Of a stretch of 46,436 nucleotides of DNA, positions 34,157-42,130 are shown one piece after another. Position numbers and translations under genes: made by a program. The stretch is taken from positions 1-46,436 of the forward strand of contig NZ_JBDSLS010000152.1 of assembly GCF_039916245.1 (NCBI RefSeq), given 5' to 3'. Within the stretch, counting starts at the first letter, position 1. Every line of letters begins with the position of its first letter. The notes beneath the pieces were generated by a model that searched no databases, was not told the DNA's origin, and worked only from the letters and a program-made list of their open reading frames with translations. The DNA is from Gelidibacter sp039916245 (GTDB taxonomy: Bacteria; Bacteroidota; Bacteroidia; Flavobacteriales; Flavobacteriaceae).

Positions 34157-35275
34157 TTATTTCGGTTTGGTAATCGTTACTACACCATTCTTTATATTAT
34201 AATCAAACTCTATATAGGTCTGAAATGTTTTTAAAACTTGATCAATAGTTTCACTTTTAAAGGTCGCTGTAATGTTGATGTCATCCAGGGCACTATAAGT
34301 GTTATTGAACGTTACATTATATTTGCGTTCTAATTTATTCTCGATCACGACAAAAGGATCATCTACAAATACCAATTGTCCTTGTACCCATGCCACATAT
34401 TTTCGAACGTTTACTGGGATTAATTCCAATTGATCACCATTAAAAAACACTTTTTGATTAGGCTCTAAGACTTTAGAATCCTGAGCAGACAATTTGTTAT
34501 GTGCTGCCACTTTTCCTTCTACCAATACGGTAAAGGTTTTATGATCATCTTTATAAGCCGACACATTGAAAAGTGTTCCTAAAACTTCGACATCCATATC
34601 TTGTGTATTGACTATAAATGGATGCTCTTTATTTCTGACAACATCAAAAAAAGCCTCACCGTTTAAGTACACTGTGCGATTTTTTTCATTGGCAATAAAC
34701 TGAACTGGATACCTAAGTTCTGAGCCCGCATTCAATGTGACTTTAGACCCGTCAGACAAGGTAATGCCAAAAGTTTTTCCGTAAGGCACTTTTAAGGTGT
34801 TATAGCGAAGAACTGTTTCTGTAGAATCCTGAACATAAACCAACTCGTGATCTTTTTGCTCAGATACTTTATGTCCTGAGGCATTGTTTATGACGGCATT
34901 TTGACCTTCATTAACGATTTGAATCGTCCCATCTTCCAATTGTAAAACAATTTGTGTTTCACTTGGCAAGTGCACCACATCAGCGGTACGCTGATAAATG
35001 CCATAGCCGATAATGGAAACCCCAACAAATATGGCCGCATATTTCAAGAGGTTTAGAAAGCCACCAGAACCTTTACTGCGATTGATTTGCCTGAGGACGT
35101 TCTGATAGGCTTTTTCCGCATCCACATGACCATTCAAGCTGTTCAATTCATGGTTGACCCGTACAAGTTCCTTGAATTTCTTTTGGTTCTTTGGTTTTTG
35201 GAGCCACCGCTTCAAAAGCTCCAAATCTTCATTGGAAACAGAATCGTTTAAATATGTAATGATAATCTTTTTCAA
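34157..35275 (-). CDS. fecR: FecR-family anti-sigma factor
   Basis: 372 residues. The N-terminal cytoplasmic part (YLNDSVSNEDLELLKRWLQK, then KELVRVNHELN) binds sigma. There is a single membrane helix at about residues 78-95 (LLKYAAIFVGVSIIGYGIY). The periplasmic FecR domain has YNTLKVPYGKTFGITLSDGS, VTLNAGSELRYPVQF, VYLNGEAFFDVVRNKEHPFI and VEVLGTLFNVSAYKDD. The C-terminal DUF4974-type STN-like domain (NITATFKSETIDQVLKTFQT) meets the transporter. It holds the ECF sigma factor until SusC signals substrate. It lies upstream of susC on the same strand and divergent from the sigma gene across 244 bases. Confidence 0.95.
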   Translation of the reverse strand: MKKIIITYLNDSVSNEDLELLKRWLQKPKNQKKFKELVRVNHELNSLNGHVDAEKAYQNVLRQINRSKGSGGFLNLLKYAAIFVGVSIIGYGIYQRTADVVHLPSETQIVLQLEDGTIQIVNEGQNAVINNASGHKVSEQKDHELVYVQDSTETVLRYNTLKVPYGKTFGITLSDGSKVTLNAGSELRYPVQFIANEKNRTVYLNGEAFFDVVRNKEHPFIVNTQDMDVEVLGTLFNVSAYKDDHKTFTVLVEGKVAAHNKLSAQDSKVLEPNQKVFFNGDQLELIPVNVRKYVAWVQGQLVFVDDPFVVIENKLERKYNVTFNNTYSALDDINITATFKSETIDQVLKTFQTYIEFDYNIKNGVVTITKPK

Positions 35276-35402
35276 AATATGCTTGACTTATTTACACCTA
35301 TGATGCGCAAAAAATGATTTACCCTTAAGAAATTTTAAAATTATTTTAATAAAAGGTATTAAATTTACCATCGCGTTGAAAAAAAGCGTTGAATTCAACC
35401 GT

Positions 35403-35470
35403 CTATTTTGAAGCTGCCGAACGGCAGACATCTATTTCAATGGCTTCCGAAACGTCGGGATTCAAAATAG
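35403..35470. repeat. 68-bp element with perfect 10-bp inverted ends in the fecR/fecI divergent region
   Basis: CTATTTTGAA (35403-35412) and TTCAAAATAG (35461-35470) are exact inverted copies. Inside lies CTGCCGAACGGCAG (35414-35427), a GC-rich palindrome unlike its AT-rich surroundings. It fits a small REP/MITE-like element or a paired-site operator; no target-site duplication is obvious. Confidence 0.6.
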
Positions 35471-35519
35471 AGTTTCGCTAATTAATATTAACTTCATCGC
35501 AAATTTCACAGAATCCGCA

Positions 35520-36074
35520 ATGAATGACACTAGTTTAATTGGGCAAATAAAAGAAGGTAACACTTTGGCTTTCAAGTATTTTTTTGAGCGTCATTACCGT
35601 CCGCTATGCTCCTATTTGGTCAATTTCACCAATGATATTCATGCCGCAGAAGACCTAGCACAATTGGTTTTTGTGGATTTCTGGAACAAACGCGACACGA
35701 TTGAAATCCGCTCTTCAGTAAAAAGCTATTTATATAAAATGGCCTACAACCAATTTCTGACCAGATTGCGTCAAAAAAAGAAAGAAGGCAGCGTTTTGGA
35801 ACAGCTCAAATATGAAGCCCTCCAAACCATTGCCGTACCCACCGAAGCTGAACTAGAACAAAAAAACCAACGTTTATGGCGTGTGATCGAACAATTACCA
35901 GAGCGTTGCCAAGAAATTGTCAAACTTAAAATGGACGGTTTAAAATATAGAGAAATCGCAGACACCCTTGGACTTTCAGTAAAAACAGTGGAATCTCAAA
36001 TGCGCGTGGCGTTTATAAAAATTCGAGAAGATTATAAAGAGGATTTGTTGCTGTTTGTGTTGATGATGGACTAA
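35520..36074 (+). CDS. fecI: ECF (FecI-like) RNA polymerase sigma factor
   Basis: 184 residues. Region 2: AFKYFFERHYRPLCSYLVNF, DIHAAEDLAQLVFVDFWNKR. Region 4: RLWRVIEQLPERCQEIVKLK, MDGLKYREIADTLGLSVKTV, ESQMRVAFIKIREDY, a clean helix-turn-helix. It is of the Bacteroidota family-1 sigma-70 type that controls SusCD operons. Start ATG at 35520. Divergent from fecR, so the whole set (sigma, anti-sigma, transporter, SusD, TlpA) forms a cell-surface signalling circuit in which SusC both imports and reports the ligand. Confidence 0.95.
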   Translation: MNDTSLIGQIKEGNTLAFKYFFERHYRPLCSYLVNFTNDIHAAEDLAQLVFVDFWNKRDTIEIRSSVKSYLYKMAYNQFLTRLRQKKKEGSVLEQLKYEALQTIAVPTEAELEQKNQRLWRVIEQLPERCQEIVKLKMDGLKYREIADTLGLSVKTVESQMRVAFIKIREDYKEDLLLFVLMMD

Positions 36075-36362
36075 GGTTTGTATAAATAAAGAAGCACCTT
36101 AATTTGATTAAATTGCCCTTGATGACCACTAAATTTCCCATACTTCGCTCAAAAACTGGCGACAGAACCCACCGGATCCTGTTCCTGTTATTTGGCTTCG
36201 ATACCACTTCATAATCGCAACATAATCGATTGGCCCACAACCATATTAACTTTTTTTAAGAAATATTAAAACTTGTGTTAATACCTTCCCAAATAAGATT
36301 TTTTTAAGATAATTTTGAGAGTGATGTTTGTAAATTAGTGAGGAACTTAAAAATCAAATATT

Positions 36363-36836
36363 ATGAAAACCACAATAGAAAAAGCAAAGGAACAAGCACA
36401 TAAAGACACCGTAAACGTATTGCAAGGTATTTTAGAAAAGAACTATGACGCCGAAAAAGGTTATAAAAAAGCGATGCAAGATGCGAAAACACCTGCATTA
36501 AAAAACTTCTTACAAAAACAAGCCGTACAACGCAGTCATTTTGCAACAGCCATTGATAAAGAACTGCGCGATCTCGATGAAACTCCAATAGAAAGTGGTA
36601 GTCTAACTGGAACATTGCACCGCGCATGGATTGAAATTAAAAGCTCAGTAGCGGGCAATGACGATGCAGCGGTATTGGAAGAAGTGATTCGTGGAGAAAA
36701 AGCAAGTGTTGATGAATATCAAGAGGTCATGAAAAATAACACTCTAGCCCCAAAAATTAACAGTCTATTAAAATCGCAATTAAGTGATATTCAAGACACA
36801 CTCAGTCGTGTAAAAACACTTGAAGATATAGTTTAA
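36363..36836 (+). CDS. PA2169-type four-helix protein (DUF2383), copy 1
   Basis: 157 residues, fully helical: KDTVNVLQGILEKNYDAEKG, YKKAMQDAKTPALKNFLQKQ, AVQRSHFATAIDKELRDLDE, then GSLTGTLHRAWIEIKSSVAG and EEVIRGEKASVDEYQEVMKN. These are the DUF2383/PA2169 landmarks, a ferritin-like four-helix bundle lacking obvious iron ligands. Such genes are common in stress regulons, but the biochemical role is unknown. Cytoplasmic. The 288 bases in front hold no gene. A second copy lies 480 bases downstream, about 60% identical by eye. Confidence 0.85.
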   Translation: MKTTIEKAKEQAHKDTVNVLQGILEKNYDAEKGYKKAMQDAKTPALKNFLQKQAVQRSHFATAIDKELRDLDETPIESGSLTGTLHRAWIEIKSSVAGNDDAAVLEEVIRGEKASVDEYQEVMKNNTLAPKINSLLKSQLSDIQDTLSRVKTLEDIV

Positions 36837-36857
36837 AAAATAATTATATAAAATTGG

Positions 36858-36893
36858 AAGCCGTCTCAAAACTAATTGAGACGGCTTTTTTAT
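36858..36893 (+). terminator. Intrinsic terminator after DUF2383 copy 1
   Basis: AAGCCGTCTCAA (36858-36869), 6-base loop, TTGAGACGGCTT (36876-36887), then T-run. Shows the two DUF2383 copies are separate transcripts. Confidence 0.92.
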
Positions 36894-37051
36894 GAAATCA
36901 CCTTCCAACTCACGAATGTAAAGCTCAAAGGAATAAATATTAATTTTAAACTTACAATTAGGCCTATAAAAAGCTTATACCACTTCCCTGGAAGCTCTTA
37001 TTTCCCTAGAACATCCAGTGCGCGTGTTGAGAAGAAATGGATAATTCATAA

Positions 37052-37183
37052 AACATAGAATTTGTCGGATATTTGAATATCTCTAATAAATATGTTGAGG
37101 CTCATACCACAAAGGCATCTCCATCTTTAGTTCAAAAACTTGTAAGAGAGCGGATGGATTCTGTTTCTCCTATTGAAAATTAA
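37052..37183 (+). pseudogene. Possible gene remnant between the DUF2383 copies
   Basis: An open stretch with no ATG reads NKYVEAHTTKASPSLVQKLV then RERMDSVSPIEN and stops at 37181-37183. It is protein-like but begins right after a stop and has no credible start. It may be the tail of a lost gene. No family recognised. The rest of the gap 36894-37317 shows nothing else. Confidence 0.3.
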
Positions 37184-37317
37184 ACCGACATTACGACCTT
37201 CTGTTTTCAGGATAAATAACTGAATAACAAACGTTAACGTTGTGCCAAATGTGATTTCTTTAATACAATAATAAGAATTATATGCCTATACTATAGATAA
37301 TCAAGAAATTATAAATT

Positions 37318-37800
37318 ATGAAAACCACATTAGAAAAAGCAAGAGAAAAAACAAATAGAGATACCGTTAATGTTTTACAAATTATTATAACCAAGAATTA
37401 TGATGCTCAAAAAGGCTATAGAAAAGCAATGGTTGACGTAAAAAATCCTGAATTAAAAACATTTTTACAACAACAAGCTCGACAACGTAGTAATTTTCTA
37501 ACTGAAATTGATCAGGAAATTCGCAGCTTAAACGAAATTCCAAAAGAAAATGGCAGCAGAACTGGAACCTTGCACCGCGCTTGGATTGACGTTAAAAACT
37601 TTGTCGCTGGCAATAACGACGAGACTGTTATTGAAGAAGTCATTCGTGGTGAGAAAGCGAAGATTAATGAATATCGAGATGTACTGAAAAGAAACACCTT
37701 AGCACCACAAATAATTAGTATGCTGCAATCGCAATTAAATGGCATTAAAAACACTCTTAAGCAAGTAAAAACACTTGACTTAGAAGTATCACTTAATTAG
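37318..37800 (+). CDS. PA2169-type four-helix protein (DUF2383), copy 2
   Basis: 160 residues with the same segments as copy 1: RDTVNVLQIIITKNYDAQKG, YRKAMVDVKNPELKTFLQQQ, GSRTGTLHRAWIDVKNFVAG, EEVIRGEKAKINEYRDVLKR. The HRAW and EEVIRGEK motifs are unchanged, whereas the C-terminus drifts (LKQVKTLDLEVSLN). Start ATG follows an AT-rich leader. It is a local duplication. The downstream gap holds inverted heptad-like repeats rather than a classic terminator. Confidence 0.85.
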   Translation: MKTTLEKAREKTNRDTVNVLQIIITKNYDAQKGYRKAMVDVKNPELKTFLQQQARQRSNFLTEIDQEIRSLNEIPKENGSRTGTLHRAWIDVKNFVAGNNDETVIEEVIRGEKAKINEYRDVLKRNTLAPQIISMLQSQLNGIKNTLKQVKTLDLEVSLN

Positions 37801-37833
37801 CAATATGCTAATCTACTTCGTTACCTAAAAAAA

Positions 37834-37965
37834 CTTAAGACATTAGGACATAGGACGTAAGACAATACATTGTTAAAAAAGAGGTGTTTTGCTCAGAATG
37901 AATGAGTCTTATGTCTTAAGCGATACACTGAGTTTATCGAAGCGTCCTTTTATCTTATGTCTATT
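37834..37965. repeat. Inverted heptad-like repeat cluster after DUF2383 copy 2
   Basis: CTTAAGACAT (37834-37843) and ATGTCTTAAG (37911-37920) are exact inverted copies. Each is joined by near-7-base units (TAGGACA, TAGGACG, TAAGACA on one side; TCTTATG, TCTTAAG on the other). The CACTGAGTTTATCGAAGCG stretch after the right arm looks like a flavobacterial dispersed repeat. Confidence 0.55.
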
Positions 37966-38033
37966 TTGACCATTGTGTCAGTTTACGGACAACCATTATT
38001 AGTAATGAAAAATTAAAATTGAAGACCTCTTGA

Positions 38034-38058
38034 AAACCTCCGTAATGGAGGTTTTTTT
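38034..38058. terminator. Short intrinsic terminator
   Basis: AAACCTCC (38034-38041), GTAAT, GGAGGTTT (38047-38054) then T-run on the plus strand; the A-run on the left also lets it work for the convergent DUF2207 gene. Confidence 0.75.
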
Positions 38059-38164
38059 ATGTTTTTACAGCCTCAATAAGAGCATTTATTTCAGATTGAG
38101 TTTACCGAAATTATTAAATCTATGGAATTTATTTAGCGCGACTCTACTTTGAATTGTAATTCCA

Positions 38165-39865
38165 TTACCAACTCCCACCGCCACCGCCACCAAATCCGCC
38201 ACCCGATGAACCTCCTCCCGACGATCCACTGCTACTAGTAGTCGGCGAGCTGACCATTGTCGATTTAGCTGATGACATCGTATTGGCAAATGAATTGGAA
38301 AAACTATTCATCGTTAAAGGTACCGTTGATGATGAACTGTACCAAGTTGGCGGTGGTATGTTTAACGCTTCGAACTTGCTTGCCCATTTGTCAAACAAAC
38401 CAAAAGCAAGGGCATAACCCATGGTGGTTTCAAAATAATGAGGATCTTCAATGATCAGCATTTTCAATTTGTTGATTTCGGCGACTTTGATGAATTGTCT
38501 AAACCCCTTCAATTCTGATAATGCGGTGTTTCCTTTCGGGTTCTTTTTAATCATATGCTTGTTCATGATGATGAGCAAAATCGTCAGAATAACATAAGCG
38601 ATCATGGCGACAAAGCCCCAAACCGTTAGAAGCGTCGGAGCCAAAACCAAGGCTAATAAAAAAAGGACGCCATAAGTAATATTCCGCACAAGCTTGGCGC
38701 CAGATTCATAATAAGGTTGCGCTTCCTTCTTTAAAGAACTTCGGGCACTACTCATGCTGGTGTAGAATTTATCTTTCAAACTACTGATCAAAACCTCTGT
38801 TTGATCTGGATTGATGGATGTGCCAAATAACCCTTTAAATATGGTTCTTTCATAACTAGGAGCATCGTCTGGCAGTGGTTTTAGAGCAATCAATTTGGTA
38901 TCAGCTTTTGAAAACCAACCTTTTTTGGGAATCTCCTCAATCCGCAGAAAGCCTTTCGAACCCCAATAAGGAATCAGGGAAATCAGATCGGAGACATCAT
39001 CGGCATCATTAATCAGAAACCCAGCCATGGCAGGATCCATGCCATTAGGAGGAAAATAACTGGTAATACTAACCACCTCATCATCTTTACCATAACGCAG
39101 CCAAGTCATAAAAAAACTGCCAAGTAATACTGCCAGTATTAATGTCCACCCGTAATCCGTCCAAAATGGCCATAGTGGTTTGATTTCAGCAATTGAATTT
39201 GGCGGGAGATTAATTAAGATGGTCACACTTTGACCTTGATAGGACTTAAAAGCTGACTGACTCCTACCCTCTACAACACCATTCGCCACCGTAAAATTTA
39301 TGTCGGGGCTCACTGTGGTAGCGCCCACATCTCCTGAATAAACAAAAACAGCATCGTCATTTACACTGATTGAAGATGGCAAATGGATTTTAAATTCAAT
39401 ATTACTAAAAGTCGCCAGCCAGTCACTGGGTTTTAAATTCCAATAGAATTTATCCCCATCCGATTCATGCAAAAACGCATTGGTTACACGGTATTTGATT
39501 TCATAATGTTGCGGGCCCATCACAGTTTTATCGGCATCGCCAATCTTAATTTGATAGGTTCCGGTCAGATTCTGTTCAAATCCGAAAGGCGTTTCAAATT
39601 TATGCCCGGGCACTTCAACCTTGCTGATTTTTGTCTTTCGAATCTCCTGATTTCCTTCTTCGGTCAACAAATCATACTTAGTCTGGATATCACGATAAAT
39701 ACCGTGTTTTGGCATATCAAATGTGAGATCGTAGGTTTCCACCACATCAAAATAACCTTCCTCATGGATGGTAATTTCCACCGAATACTGATCCACGGTA
39801 AAATCTTGCGCATATCCGAATTTAAAACTCAGAAGAAACAGCAGTAAAAGTGATATCTTTTTCAT
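38165..39865 (-). CDS. DUF2207 membrane protein with glycine-rich tail
   Basis: 566 residues. Signal peptide MKKISLLLLFLLSFKFGYAQ. N-terminal DUF2207 beta domain (DQYSVEITIHEEGYFDVVET, YDLTFDMPKHGIYRDIQTKY, YEIKYRVTNAFL). One membrane helix at about residues 230-250 (GWTLILAVLLGSFFMTWLRY) and a helical hairpin at about 410-450. The C-terminus is GGGSSGGGFGGGGGGSW, the low-complexity glycine tail typical of this family. The role is unknown; such proteins sit next to LemA in many genomes, as here (LemA is upstream, 80 bases away, same strand). Confidence 0.85.
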   Translation of the reverse strand: MKKISLLLLFLLSFKFGYAQDFTVDQYSVEITIHEEGYFDVVETYDLTFDMPKHGIYRDIQTKYDLLTEEGNQEIRKTKISKVEVPGHKFETPFGFEQNLTGTYQIKIGDADKTVMGPQHYEIKYRVTNAFLHESDGDKFYWNLKPSDWLATFSNIEFKIHLPSSISVNDDAVFVYSGDVGATTVSPDINFTVANGVVEGRSQSAFKSYQGQSVTILINLPPNSIAEIKPLWPFWTDYGWTLILAVLLGSFFMTWLRYGKDDEVVSITSYFPPNGMDPAMAGFLINDADDVSDLISLIPYWGSKGFLRIEEIPKKGWFSKADTKLIALKPLPDDAPSYERTIFKGLFGTSINPDQTEVLISSLKDKFYTSMSSARSSLKKEAQPYYESGAKLVRNITYGVLFLLALVLAPTLLTVWGFVAMIAYVILTILLIIMNKHMIKKNPKGNTALSELKGFRQFIKVAEINKLKMLIIEDPHYFETTMGYALAFGLFDKWASKFEALNIPPPTWYSSSSTVPLTMNSFSNSFANTMSSAKSTMVSSPTTSSSGSSGGGSSGGGFGGGGGGSW

Positions 39866-39945
39866 GGCACAAGCCTAAAACACAGCGAAATAGAAGGATT
39901 CAAGATTAAATAAAACAACACAAGAATGGAATGACCCTAAGATTC

Positions 39946-40500
39946 TTAGAAACTCACTTTCACATTCTCTCGGCTGGTGGCATCGGCTTCAAAAAAGTCA
40001 AAGTGCTGATATTTGAGCATACCTGCAAACAACGCACCTGGCAAACTTTCACCATACGTATTGTTTTCACGCACCGTTCCGTTATAATAACGACGGCTGC
40101 GCTCCAAGTTTTCTTCAATCTCGTTCAGTTTCTGCTGTAAATCCAAGAAACCGGCATTCGCCTTCAAATCTGGATAAGATTCACTTAGCGCAAAGATGCT
40201 GCGCAAACTCTGTTGCAATTGGTTTTCTGCCTTTATCTGAGCATTGATATCGCCATCAGGTACTTGCATGGCAGCATTTCGGGCTTGTACAACTCTTTCT
40301 AAGGTTTCCTTTTCGTGAGTGGCATAACCTTTTACCGTTTCCACCAAATTGGGAATCAAATCATAACGGCGCTTAAGAGCGACATCAATATTTCCCCAAG
40401 CATCCTTTACTACGTTTCGGTTTTTGGCAAAACGGTTGAACGCAGAAACCATCAAAAAAACAAGAAGGACAATGATGCCCAGAATAATAGGAATAATCAT
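39946..40500 (-). CDS. lemA: LemA-family membrane protein
   Basis: 184 residues. One N-terminal membrane helix (IIPIILGIIVLLVFLMVSAF) and then the long LemA helices: KNRNVVKDAWGNIDVALKRR, YDLIPNLVETVKGYATHEKE, TLERVVQARNAAMQVPDGD, and the end region SYPDLKANAGFLDLQQKLNE with RYYNGTVRENNTYGESLPG. Highly conserved family, membrane-attached with helices in the cytoplasm or periplasm; biochemical function unknown, implicated in envelope processes. First gene of a two-gene unit with DUF2207. Confidence 0.93.
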   Translation of the reverse strand: MIIPIILGIIVLLVFLMVSAFNRFAKNRNVVKDAWGNIDVALKRRYDLIPNLVETVKGYATHEKETLERVVQARNAAMQVPDGDINAQIKAENQLQQSLRSIFALSESYPDLKANAGFLDLQQKLNEIEENLERSRRYYNGTVRENNTYGESLPGALFAGMLKYQHFDFFEADATSRENVKVSF

Positions 40501-40691
40501 AAATGGAAGATTTTAATGGAAATCCTATTTCAAAAAAAGACTTCCTGTTGAGTTTAAGATACTAATATAGCGATTTTTATGTATTTATAACAATCTAGAA
40601 AGCATGGTTTTGACTATCCTAAAACTTGAGATAGTCATGAGTTTGGTGATAAACCCAAAGATGGCATATCAAAAAATTACTTCTTTTGAAC

Positions 40692-40711
40692 GGACAGCTC
40701 GTGAGCTGTCC
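40692..40711. repeat. Perfect 9-bp palindrome next to the tRNA gene
   Basis: GGACAGCTC, GT, GAGCTGTCC. It lies 15 bases beyond the 3' end of tRNA-Arg on the minus strand and may serve as its terminator or a 3' processing signal; no strong T-run follows. Confidence 0.55.
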
Positions 40712-40726
40712 TAACGGAAAATCTAG

Positions 40727-40798
40727 TGACTCCACCAGGATTCGAACCTGAATCTAAAGTTTAGGAAACTTTTATTCTATCCCTTGAACTATGGAGCC
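40727..40798 (-). tRNA. tRNA-Arg (anticodon CCT)
   Basis: Read on the minus strand: acceptor GGCTCCA pairs with TGGAGTC (one G-T), D stem GTTC/GAAT, anticodon arm AAAGT-TTCCTAA-ACTTT giving anticodon CCT, T arm TCAGG-TTCGAAT-CCTGG. About 72 nt, discriminator A, and no encoded CCA end. It decodes AGG. The tRNA is single, with no attachment-site duplication or integrase nearby. Confidence 0.93.
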
Positions 40799-40998
40799 TT
40801 ATGAGCAAAGGTACTACTCTCATTGTGACTGTATGTAACGCAATCTTGCACGCGATTTTCACAATGTTTTCCAACTCTAAGCTAAACAAAAAAAAACTAT
40901 CTTTTCAGAATTATTCGATTTTCTGCTCACATCTTGTGCGTAGGCAATAGTCTTGAATACATTTGATTGAGATAAATTTATAATTTAAAATAAAAAAA

Positions 40999-41088
40999 AT
41001 GTTTAATTTAAGCCTCCACATTATGCGTTTTATTGGTGTTTTTAAATGGTATGGAGCGCTCCTATGTATTTAAAATAATGTTTAATTT
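40999..41088 (+). promoter_or_regulatory. Repeated ATGTTTAATTT boxes and a palindrome upstream of the AraC/REC/HK operon
   Basis: ATGTTTAATTT-N3-CCTC occurs at 40999 and again at 41078. Between them GGAGCGCTCC (41053-41062) is a perfect 10-bp palindrome. The set lies just before the ATG at 41109 and may bind the operon's own regulator. The remainder of 40799-40998 shows nothing. Confidence 0.4.
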
Positions 41089-41108
41089 CATCCTCTATTT
41101 CGTACGCC

Positions 41109-41675
41109 ATGAAAATCTTTATTAAATTTGATTTTACCACTTTATCCACCAGATTTATCGATGATAAAATGACGGAACTAGGCATCAAATATCAAATGCT
41201 GAATTTTGGAGAGATTGAATTTTTAGAAAAAGTTCCTGAAGATAAGTTGCAGGCATTTGACCACATTCTCGACGATTACGGTATTGAGAAAATAGAAAAT
41301 CAAAAGGTTATTTTGGCGCAGAAAATGAAGGACGCCATCATTGACATGGTTTTAAATGCGAATGATACCATCAACGTTAAAAGTTCGGTTTACCTTTCCG
41401 ATAAATTGGGACATAGCTATGGCTATCTTTCCAATCTATTTTCAGAAGTGACTTATACATCCGTTGAAAACTTTATCATCCTTCAGCGCATTGAATACGC
41501 CAAATCATTGATGATCAACACGGATTTGTCATTGACAGAGATTGCATTTAAATTGCAATATTCCAGTGTGGCGCACTTAAGCACTCAATTTAAAAACACC
41601 ACAGGCATTACGCCGACAACGTTTCAGAGAATTATTACCAAAAGAAGAGAATTAAACACTAACAAAAACGAATAG
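41109..41675 (+). CDS. Short AraC-family transcriptional regulator
   Basis: 188 residues. The first 65 form a small beta-alpha-beta domain (MKIFIKFDFTTLSTRFIDDK, MLNFGEIEFLEKVPED), unlike usual AraC sensor domains. The C-terminal 100 residues are a double helix-turn-helix: YLSDKLGHSYGYLSNLFSEV, YTSVENFIILQRIEYAKSLM, SLTEIAFKLQYSSVAHLSTQ, FKNTTGITPTTFQ, the diagnostic AraC end. First gene of an operon with a receiver protein (6 bases away) and a histidine kinase (2 bases after that). Probably the transcriptional output of that signalling unit. Confidence 0.87.
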   Translation: MKIFIKFDFTTLSTRFIDDKMTELGIKYQMLNFGEIEFLEKVPEDKLQAFDHILDDYGIEKIENQKVILAQKMKDAIIDMVLNANDTINVKSSVYLSDKLGHSYGYLSNLFSEVTYTSVENFIILQRIEYAKSLMINTDLSLTEIAFKLQYSSVAHLSTQFKNTTGITPTTFQRIITKRRELNTNKNE

Positions 41676-41681
41676 AAGAAA

Positions 41682-42128
41682 ATGCGGGAAGATTACACTT
41701 ATGTAGTATTGGCGGACGATGATGAAGATGACCGCTTATTTTTTGTAGAAGCTTTTGAAGAACTGAAAATGCAGACCAAAGTAGCCGTTTATAAAGATGG
41801 CGTTGCGCTGATGGACGCTTTAAACCAATCCGATTCAGTGTTGCCAAACATTCTCTTTTTAGATTTGAACATGCCCAAAAAATCCGGCTTGGAGTGTTTG
41901 CAGGAAATTAAATGCAATAATCGCTTTAAAGACATCGCCATCGCCATATATTCCACTTCGGCCTCAGAAGAAGATATTGAAGACACCTTTGTCAATGGCG
42001 CCAATATCTACATCAAAAAGCCCGATAACTTCAACATTCTTAAAAAAATATTATCTGATGTGGTGACCATGAATTGGCAGTATCACACTAACGGATTGAA
42101 TAAAGACAATTTTTTATTACGTTTGTAA
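41682..42128 (+). CDS. Single-domain response regulator
   Basis: 148 residues, a receiver domain only. Acidic cluster LADDDEDD near the start, phospho-acceptor Asp in ILFLDLNMPKKSGLECLQEI, Ser/Thr in AIAIYSTSASEEDIEDTF, and the conserved Lys in NIYIKKPDNFNILKK. This subtype (PDNF, long beta4-alpha4 loop) matches stand-alone receivers encoded beside phytochrome-like or CHASE3 kinases. No DNA-binding part, so it likely relays or dampens phosphate from the kinase encoded two bases downstream. Confidence 0.9.
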   Translation: MREDYTYVVLADDDEDDRLFFVEAFEELKMQTKVAVYKDGVALMDALNQSDSVLPNILFLDLNMPKKSGLECLQEIKCNNRFKDIAIAIYSTSASEEDIEDTFVNGANIYIKKPDNFNILKKILSDVVTMNWQYHTNGLNKDNFLLRL

Positions 42129-42130
42129 AT

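Noticed and set aside
40727..40798. tRNA-Arg as an integration site
   Set aside because: No integrase, no repeated tRNA 3' end and no change of gene content on either side.
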